64,000 nucleotides of DNA. Source: DATJGS01 sp035494735. GTDB lineage: Bacteria; Eisenbacteria; RBG-16-71-46. Where the stretch lies: positions 1 to 64,000 of the forward strand of contig DATJGS010000011.1 in assembly GCA_035494735.1 (NCBI GenBank). The letters are read 5' to 3'. A program made the position numbers and the translations under genes. A model generated the notes under the pieces. The model did no database searches. It had not been told where the DNA came from and saw only the letters and a program-made list of their open reading frames with translations. How positions within the stretch are numbered: position 1 is the stretch's first letter; each line of letters opens with the position of its first letter. Below, in pieces: positions 58,744 through 64,000 of this stretch.

Positions 58744-60645
58744 ATGCGTTCGCCATCCGTGGTTCTGGCCGTCCTCGGCCTTGCCCTGCTCGTTCCGAGC
58801 CGCGCCGTCGCCGGCGGCGGCATTTCGCTCAACCCGTTCCAGTTCGTGAACGAGATCCGCATCGGCACGTCCGCGCCGTGCGACTCCGATCTCCGCGCGT
58901 GCGCGTTCCAGCCGATCGTCGTGTCCGCTCACGGCATCTTCCCGAATCCGTGCATGCGCATCCGGCGCTTCGAGGTCGTGCAGCCGCCGTTCATGTCGCC
59001 GTTCCCGCGCCCGCCGATCCTGCGCATCCTCGTGGACAATGGCGGCTGTCCGCAGGTCGCGCTGTGCGTCAATCGCCCGACGCGCTGGTCGGCGTCGCTG
59101 CTGATGCCGGGGCTGCCCGCCGGCGACTTCGCGCTGCCGGTCGTGTACGCGATCGCGAGCTGCACCGACTCGTTCCCCTCCGACACCAGTCTCATCTCGA
59201 CGCAGAGCATTCCGTTCACCGTCGACTCCGGCTGCACGAATCCGCCCGCGTGCCTGATCCCGACGTGGGGCGACCCGCCGGGAGGGCTGTGCAACGCGCA
59301 GCCGATGCGCGGCGTGCCGGCGACGCTCGACCTCGGGGTCCAGTCGTGGGCGCCGCTCGCGGGGCTCCAGGGCAAGCTCGCGTTCTACCTCGTCACGACG
59401 AACGAGCCCGTCCTCGTCCAGCCCGGAGCGCCACGCATCGTCAGCCTCGATCCGATCGGTCCCGCCGCGGGCATGCATATCCAGTACACGTCGAATGGAA
59501 GCGGCGTCCAGTTCGTGATGTTCGCCGATCGCGGCGCGCCGATTCCGGCCGCGCCTCCCGACTATCGCTTCTTCAGCGGCGTGCCGATTCTGCGCGTCGG
59601 CGTGGCGGCGCCCGACAGCGGCGTGCCGCCGTCGGTCGTATCGCTTCGCGCGCTCGAGTTCCTCGGCTCGGACTCCCTCGGCGGTGCCGTCCCGGCCTGC
59701 CCGCTACCCCCGTGCATCGGACCGCCGCCCGAGGGTCATATCTGCTTCCCGAGCGCGACGTGTGACGTGAACCACGACGGCTCGGAAGACGTGCGCGACC
59801 TCGTTCAGCTCGTGCACTGCGTGCTCGGCTCGGGCCCGTGCCCGGACTATCTGACGGGCTTCGATTGCAACGGCGACGGCCAGAAGAACATCGACGACGT
59901 GCTGTGCTGTGGCTCCGAGATCCTGCACGGCCACGTGCCCGACAGCACGACGACACGCCCCGCGCCCGGCGTTCACGTGACGTTCGGCGTGGCGGAGCGC
60001 GCCGGGGACGGCGTGGACGTGCCGGTGCACATCGTCGGTGCGGACTTCCTGGGCGCGGCACGACTCGCGCTGTCGTTCCCGACGGATCGATTCCGGGACG
60101 CACGTGTCGACGCCAGCGGAATGTCGCAATCGTGGTTGTCGCTGGGCGAGCGGATCGGCGGCCCGTTCGTGATCGGGCTCGTCAACATCGCGGGCAACCA
60201 GTCGAGGCTCGAGCCGCAAACGCTCGACTTCGTCGTGCACCTCGTCTTGGCGCCGGGTGCCAGCCCCGACGGCGAGATCGCGATGTCGGCCGCCGAGTTC
60301 TCGGGCAATGATGGCGTGGCGCTCGCGGTGGCGGACGCGGCGCCGTCGCAGGCGCTGGGGGGACGCCCCGGCCTGTCGCGGGCACGGCCCAATCCGTTCA
60401 GCGGCGAGACGCGCTTTTCGCTCGACCTGCCGACGGCCGCCTCCGTCGACCTCGCCGTGCACGATCTGGCCGGGCGGCGCGTGGCGACGCTGTTCCACGG
60501 CACGCTGACGCCGGGCGCGCGCGCGTTCGTGTGGAACGGTCACGACGATCACGGTGGCGCCGTGCGCGACGGCGTGTATTTCGTGCGCTGCGTCACGAAC
60601 GGTCGCGTGCAGTTCCAACGGGTGGTTCTGTTGCGCGGCCGCTAG
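58744..60645 (+). CDS. Secreted protein with dockerin, cohesin-like and FlgD-like sorting domains
   Basis: This is a 633-residue exported protein. The signal peptide is VVLAVLGLALLVPSRAVAG. Residues about 30-330 are a Cys-rich beta region. A dockerin module lies at about 339-395 with two EF-hand-like loops (CDVNHDGSEDVRDLVQLV; DCNGDGQKNIDDVL). A cohesin-like beta domain is at about 408-535 (GDGVDVPVHIVGADFLGAARLALSF; LDFVVHLVLAPGAS). A FlgD-like domain (ARPNPFSGETRFSLDL; VDLAVHDLAGRRVATLF; DGVYFVRC) ends in RVVLLRGR. Dockerins bind cohesins through calcium-stabilised loops. Both types in one chain would allow head-to-tail assembly. Surface or extracellular location is inferred from the signal and tail. 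Confidence 0.82.
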   Translation: MRSPSVVLAVLGLALLVPSRAVAGGGISLNPFQFVNEIRIGTSAPCDSDLRACAFQPIVVSAHGIFPNPCMRIRRFEVVQPPFMSPFPRPPILRILVDNGGCPQVALCVNRPTRWSASLLMPGLPAGDFALPVVYAIASCTDSFPSDTSLISTQSIPFTVDSGCTNPPACLIPTWGDPPGGLCNAQPMRGVPATLDLGVQSWAPLAGLQGKLAFYLVTTNEPVLVQPGAPRIVSLDPIGPAAGMHIQYTSNGSGVQFVMFADRGAPIPAAPPDYRFFSGVPILRVGVAAPDSGVPPSVVSLRALEFLGSDSLGGAVPACPLPPCIGPPPEGHICFPSATCDVNHDGSEDVRDLVQLVHCVLGSGPCPDYLTGFDCNGDGQKNIDDVLCCGSEILHGHVPDSTTTRPAPGVHVTFGVAERAGDGVDVPVHIVGADFLGAARLALSFPTDRFRDARVDASGMSQSWLSLGERIGGPFVIGLVNIAGNQSRLEPQTLDFVVHLVLAPGASPDGEIAMSAAEFSGNDGVALAVADAAPSQALGGRPGLSRARPNPFSGETRFSLDLPTAASVDLAVHDLAGRRVATLFHGTLTPGARAFVWNGHDDHGGAVRDGVYFVRCVTNGRVQFQRVVLLRGR

Positions 60646-60668
60646 AAACGGCTGCATCACAGAGCGAA

Positions 60669-60696
60669 CGGGGGCGGCGCGGGAGCGCTGCCCCCG
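60669..60696 (+). terminator. 12-bp GC hairpin after the dockerin/cohesin-like gene
   Basis: CGGGGGCGGCGC (60669-60680) pairs with GCGCTGCCCCCG (60685-60696) with one G-U pair and a GGGA loop, 23 bases after the stop codon. No U tract follows. Confidence 0.55.
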
Positions 60697-60722
60697 TCGC
60701 GTTCCCGGTCGAGCGCGTGCCG

Positions 60723-60807
60723 CGAGCCGGGCCGATTGCGCGCCGCGAGCCGTGCAGCCGCCGCGCGCCCCGAGCCGGACCGACGGCGCGCCGCCAGCCA
60801 TGCCGCC
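60723..60807. repeat. Two imperfect 37-bp direct repeats
   Basis: The segments at 60723-60759 and 60771-60807 both begin CGAGCCGG-x-CCGA and share GCGCGCCG in the middle, matching at about 31 of 37 positions with a 48-base period. They are in the non-coding leader of the DUF47/PiT operon. Confidence 0.5.
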
Positions 60808-60833
60808 CGCGTCGCGCCGTCGCAGCCGCTCTG

Positions 60834-60862
60834 TTGCCGCGCGTCGCGCCGCGTGGTATTCG
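60834..60862 (+). promoter_or_regulatory. Promoter TTGCCG-N17-TATTCG for the phosphate uptake operon
   Basis: TTGCCG (60834-60839) and TATTCG (60857-60862) are 17 bases apart, 64 bases before the DUF47 start. I do not see a Pho box near it. Confidence 0.45.
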
Positions 60863-60926
60863 TCCCCGCGCCTCTCCGGAACGTCGCTTCGAGCGGCATC
60901 CTTCTCAACCGGATCGCGAGGTGGCC

Positions 60927-61541
60927 GTGTTCTCGCTCTTTCCCCGCGAAGAAGACTTCTTCACGTTGTTCAAGAAGCAGGGCGCGCTCGTGCGCCAGGG
61001 CTGCGATCAGTTGAAGGAGATGGTCGAGCGTTTCGATCAGCTCGAGACGCGCGCGAAGCAGCTCAAGGATCTCGAGCACCAGGGCGATCTCGTGGCTCAC
61101 GAGATCTTCGAGCGGCTCAATCGCACGTTCATCACGCCGCTCGAGCGCGAGGACATCCACGACCTGGCGAGCGGCCTCGACGACGTGCTCGACGCCGTCG
61201 AGGCGATCGGCTCGCGCCTCGTCCTGTTCCGGGTGCCCAGGACCACGCCCGAAGCGACGCAGCTCACGGCGATCGTGGCCCAGTGCGGCGCGCAGATCGA
61301 GAAGGCCGTCGACGCGCTCAAGGACTTCAAGGGTCTGATGGCGTTCAGCATCGAGATCAACCGGCTCGAGAACGAAGCCGACACGATCTCGCGCCAGGCG
61401 GTGGCCGACCTGTTCTCCGGCCGGCACGAGATCCTCGACGTCATGCGCTGGAAGGAGATCTACGGGCGGCTCGAGGGTGCCGCGGACCGCTGCGAGGACG
61501 TCGCCAACACGGTCGAGTCGATCGTGCTCAAGAACCGCTGA
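60927..61541 (+). CDS. DUF47 family PhoU-like regulator of the PiT transporter
   Basis: This is a 204-residue all-helical protein of the DUF47/PhoU-like family (FSLFPREEDFFTLFKKQGALV; LEHQGDLVAHEIFERLNRTFITPLEREDIHDLASGLDDVLDAVEAIG; INRLENEADTISRQAVADLF; WKEIYGRLEGAADRCEDVANTVE). It is the usual companion of PiT carriers and is thought to bind and control them, with metal bound by the acidic helices. GTG 60927 is preferred because GAGG lies 5 bases upstream; a GTG two codons earlier is possible. The stop is 2 bases before the transporter ATG. Confidence 0.92.
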   Translation: MFSLFPREEDFFTLFKKQGALVRQGCDQLKEMVERFDQLETRAKQLKDLEHQGDLVAHEIFERLNRTFITPLEREDIHDLASGLDDVLDAVEAIGSRLVLFRVPRTTPEATQLTAIVAQCGAQIEKAVDALKDFKGLMAFSIEINRLENEADTISRQAVADLFSGRHEILDVMRWKEIYGRLEGAADRCEDVANTVESIVLKNR

Positions 61542-61543
61542 AC

Positions 61544-62545
61544 ATGCCGTTCTCCCCGCAGGTGATGGCGATCATCGGCGTCGCGTTGTTCTTCGACTTC
61601 AGCAACGGTTTCCACGACGCCGCGAACTCGATCGCCACCGTCGTCAGCACGCGCGTCCTGTCGCCGAAGCTGGCCGTGGCCTGGGCCGCGCTGTTCAACT
61701 TCGTCGCGTTCGCGATCTTCGGCGTGCACGTCGCGAAGACGATCGCCAAGGGCGTCGTCGACCCGGCGATCGTCACGCCCGAGATCGTGCTCGCGGCGCT
61801 CATCGGCGCGCTCGCATGGAACCTGCTCACGTGGTGGCTCGGGCTGCCGACGTCGTCGTCGCACGCGCTGATCGGCGGCTTCGTCGGCGCGGCGGTCGTG
61901 GCGCGCGGGCCGGCCGCGGTCGTGGTGTCCGGCGTCACGAAGGTCGCCATCTTCATCGTGGTGTCGCCGGTCCTCGGGCTGGTCCTCGGATTCATTTTCA
62001 TGCTCGCGGTGATGTGGGGCTTCCGGCGCTGGACGCCGCGCGGCGTCGATCACCTGTTCCGCCGGCTGCAGCTCGTCTCGGCAGCCGCGTTCAGCCTCGG
62101 CCACGGCTCGAACGATGCGCAGAAGACCGCGGGCATCATCACCGCGCTGTTGTACTCGACCGGAAACCTCACCGGCGAGTTCCACGTGCCGATGTGGGTG
62201 ATCCTCGCGAGCTACGGCGCGATCGGCCTCGGCACGCTGAGCGGCGGCTGGCGCATCGTGAAGACGATGGGCATGAGCATCACGAAGCTCCAGCCCGTCG
62301 GCGGGTGCTGCGCCGAGACGGCCGGCGCGCTCGCGCTGTTCGGGGCCAGCGCCGCCGGCATCCCGGTCTCGACGACGCACACCATCACCGGCGCCATCGT
62401 CGGCGTCGGTTCGACGCGTCGCCTGTCCGCGGTCAAGTGGGGCGTGGCCGGACGCATCGTGTGGGCGTGGGTGCTGACCATGCCCGCCGCCGGGCTCATC
62501 TCGGCGCTGGCCTGGGGCGTGGTGCGGGCGGCCGCACCGCGCTGA
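61544..62545 (+). CDS. pit: Low-affinity inorganic phosphate transporter (PiT family)
   Basis: This is a 333-residue membrane protein with about ten transmembrane helices. The duplicated PiT signature is visible as FFDFSNGFHDAANSIATVVSTRVLSP at the N-terminus and SAAAFSLGHGSNDAQKTAGIITAL in the second half. LPTSSSHALIGGFVG and IPVSTTHTITGAIVGVG are the paired re-entrant motifs. It takes up phosphate (or metal-phosphate) with protons. It is coupled to the DUF47 gene with a 2-base gap. Confidence 0.93.
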   Translation: MPFSPQVMAIIGVALFFDFSNGFHDAANSIATVVSTRVLSPKLAVAWAALFNFVAFAIFGVHVAKTIAKGVVDPAIVTPEIVLAALIGALAWNLLTWWLGLPTSSSHALIGGFVGAAVVARGPAAVVVSGVTKVAIFIVVSPVLGLVLGFIFMLAVMWGFRRWTPRGVDHLFRRLQLVSAAAFSLGHGSNDAQKTAGIITALLYSTGNLTGEFHVPMWVILASYGAIGLGTLSGGWRIVKTMGMSITKLQPVGGCCAETAGALALFGASAAGIPVSTTHTITGAIVGVGSTRRLSAVKWGVAGRIVWAWVLTMPAAGLISALAWGVVRAAAPR

Positions 62546-62578
62546 CGCGACGGCGCGGCCCCCGGGTCGCCCGCGTCT

Positions 62579-63226
62579 CTATTTCTTCTTCAGCAGCTTG
62601 AACGCGTGGTTCCAACTGCCGTTCGTGGCGCCGTACATCACCCACGCCATGCACATGGCTTCGAGGTAGCGCGAGCTGGCGATGCCGCCCAGGTCGTCGA
62701 CGTTCCAACCGAAGTCGCCGAGCAGCTTCGTCACCTGGCGCTTGGCGTCCGTGTCGTTCCCGGCGATGAACATGTCGGGCGGACCGCCCGGGAAGTCGGG
62801 CTTGAACATGAACGCGTTGCCGACCGTGTTGAAGGCCTTCACCACGCGCGCCTCCGGCAGCAGGCGTTGCACCTGCTCGCCGCCCGAGTCGCGCGGGCCG
62901 TAGAGCAGCACGGGCGGCGTGCCCTGCGAGTGATCGAGCGGATTCGTCGCGTCGATGACGATCTTGCCCTTGAAGTTCGCGACGCCCGCCGCGCGGATCG
63001 CCTCTTCGTTCTTCTCGCCGAGCGTCGCGAGCACGAGCAGTTCGCCGAACGCCGCGGCGTCGGCGAACGTTCCGGTCGAGGCCCTCGTGCCCGCGCTCTT
63101 CGCCCACGCGGCGGCCTTCGCGTTTCCCGCTTCGCGGCCGCCCAGCTTCACGTCGTGTCCCAGCGTCACGAACCCCGTGCCCAGCGCGCGACCGACGTCA
63201 CCCGTACCGAGGATTCCGATCTTCAT
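62579..63226 (-). CDS. F420/NADP oxidoreductase-like dinucleotide-binding protein
   Basis: This is a 215-residue Rossmann-fold protein of the NADPH-dependent F420 reductase/ProC-like N-terminal family. GILGTGDVGRALGTGF at the N-terminus binds the dinucleotide, followed by GGREAGNAKA (the R suggests NADP), VIDATNPLDHSQGTPP, VVKAFNTVGNAFMFKP and MFIAGNDTDAKRQVTKLL. Such proteins reduce F420, metals or keto compounds; F420 itself cannot be inferred. ATG 63226 has GGAGA 6 bases upstream. It is convergent with pit across 33 bases that hold only an imperfect hairpin (62544-62577). Confidence 0.85.
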   Translation of the reverse strand: MKIGILGTGDVGRALGTGFVTLGHDVKLGGREAGNAKAAAWAKSAGTRASTGTFADAAAFGELLVLATLGEKNEEAIRAAGVANFKGKIVIDATNPLDHSQGTPPVLLYGPRDSGGEQVQRLLPEARVVKAFNTVGNAFMFKPDFPGGPPDMFIAGNDTDAKRQVTKLLGDFGWNVDDLGGIASSRYLEAMCMAWVMYGATNGSWNHAFKLLKKK

Positions 63227-63270
63227 GTGAACTCTCCCGGGAAAAGAAGCGAACTCCGCTCGCGCGCGTC

Positions 63271-64000
63271 TCAGGCCGGCTGGACGCCCGCGGTCTGCGG
63301 CGTGCGCCGCGGCTCGCCGATGAACGCGGGACGGCCGCCGCTCGAGCGGGCCACCGACTCCGCCGTCACGAAACAGTTGTAGTCGGGTTCGCCGCTCACC
63401 GGATCGAAGCGCCTGGGGATGAGCACGTTCGTCTCCGGCCAGTAGGCCTGGAGGTGCCGGCGCTTCATGGGCGCGCGCCGCGCGAGGCCGATCCATTCGC
63501 CGACGTCCGACGTGAGCCGCACTTCGTCGCCGTCGGCGAGGCCGAGCGCGTCGGCGTCGTCGGGATGCATCAGGACGTGACGGCGGTCGGACGCGCCCAT
63601 CAGGAAGTCGTGCGAACCCTGGGTCATGCTGTTGAACTGTTTTCCGCGGCGCGTCGTCAGGAAGAACCAGCCGGGCGGAATCTGGATGGACGGCAGCTCG
63701 ACCACGCTGAAACGGGCACGCCCCTCGGGCATGCGCGTGAAACCATCCGTGAACAGACGCGCGCCGCCCCACTGCACCGACTGACCTTCGCGCTCCAGGT
63801 GCTCGATCCCGGCGTACAGCGGCATGGCTTTCGCCATTTCCGCGCGGATGTCGGGCGTGCCGCGCCATGCGAACGACGCGGCCAGCGCCGGGCGCACCGC
63901 GAGCGCGACGTCGACGGGAATGCGCCACTCGGGCCGGGCCTCGGCGATGCGCGGGCCGTCGATCTCGGGCGTGAAGCGGATGCGCCGCTCGGTGCTGGTC
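63271..64000 (-). CDS. Molybdopterin oxidoreductase alpha subunit (FdhF/YdeP-like), partial at 5' end
   Basis: The frame ends at 63271 and stays open to the right edge, so only about 242 C-terminal residues are present. The start of the visible part (ERRIRFTPEIDGPRIAEARP) and the stretch with SIQIPPGWFFLTTRRGKQFNSM, HPDDADALGLADGDEVRLTSDVGEW and YWPETNVLIPRRFDP are the molybdopterin dinucleotide-binding domain of the FdhF/YjgC/YdeP oxidoreductases. The active-site and cluster-binding N-terminal parts lie outside the window. The substrate (formate or an unknown oxyanion) cannot be decided. A GTG at 63897 is internal, not the start. Confidence 0.85.
   Translation of the reverse strand, partial: TSTERRIRFTPEIDGPRIAEARPEWRIPVDVALAVRPALAASFAWRGTPDIRAEMAKAMPLYAGIEHLEREGQSVQWGGARLFTDGFTRMPEGRARFSVVELPSIQIPPGWFFLTTRRGKQFNSMTQGSHDFLMGASDRRHVLMHPDDADALGLADGDEVRLTSDVGEWIGLARRAPMKRRHLQAYWPETNVLIPRRFDPVSGEPDYNCFVTAESVARSSGGRPAFIGEPRRTPQTAGVQPA

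Noticed and set aside
60646..60920. Upstream extension of the DUF47 gene through an open frame
   Set aside because: The extra residues are Arg/Pro-rich from GC repeats, and the family begins at the FSLFPREE segment, so this is non-coding leader.
63271..63897. Complete gene starting at GTG 63897
   Set aside because: The open frame continues to the window edge with residues typical of the molybdopterin oxidoreductase, so the gene is partial.

Overview
The window is a high-GC stretch of bacterial chromosome, densely packed with genes. I see no rRNA, tRNA, CRISPR array, insertion sequence or phage gene. Five large secreted proteins end in a FlgD-like Ig domain followed by a short basic/hydrophobic tail of the type read by type IX-like sorting systems. 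Together with dockerin-like and CHRD domains and many beta-propeller surface proteins, this suggests a member of the FCB superphylum with high GC, most like Candidatus Eisenbacteria. That placement is an inference from protein architecture, not a database match.

Layout. 1-3.3 kb: a cysteine-rich winged-helix regulator cut by the left edge, its probable operator, a DUF4142 protein, a cupredoxin, and a Ser/Thr kinase fused to a BRCT domain. 3.3-8.1 kb: a MetX-like hydrolase, a dockerin-type secreted protein and a 14-repeat propeller. 8.3-11.9 kb: a small Tat-signal protein with an amidase, a lipoprotein, a methyltransferase and a small membrane protein. 12-16 kb: a possible structured RNA, an HtrA protease and another FlgD-tailed secreted protein. 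16-22 kb: an aconitase-family enzyme with permuted domain order, YdeI-like and DinB proteins, a proline-iminopeptidase-like hydrolase, a TPR protein and YceI. 22-25.7 kb: a metallopeptidase, an ATP-grasp ligase and two CHRD proteins. 26-33 kb: a three-gene run of secreted propeller proteins. 33-40 kb: a glutamate semialdehyde dehydrogenase and a trehalose/osmotic cluster (otsA, a channel-like membrane protein, a DUF5752-like protein and treT on one strand, otsB divergent). 40-49.5 kb: a hybrid histidine kinase with Hpt partner, PolX, an SPFH protein and LigA. 49.7-55.4 kb: MoaD-like/BNR/Memo-like genes, then a YbjN/lipase/MOSC operon. 55.4-58.4 kb: glpD-glpK. 58.7-64 kb: a dockerin/cohesin-like secreted protein, the DUF47-PiT phosphate uptake pair, an F420/NADP oxidoreductase-like protein and the 3' part of a molybdopterin oxidoreductase.

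Most notable points. Three secreted proteins that lack the FlgD domain share a different short tail at the extreme C-terminus (T-W-G-x-[IL]-K-x-L-Y-[RH]), which may be an undescribed sorting or anchoring tag. There is a kinase-BRCT fusion. A SufR-style operator overlaps a strong promoter. Two trehalose routes sit in one osmotic locus. Convergent gene pairs fall into two classes: those with perfect GC hairpins lacking a U tract, and those whose stop codons interlock in the same four bases.

Starts were chosen by Shine-Dalgarno spacing, signal-peptide position and four-base overlaps with upstream genes. GTG and TTG starts are common here.
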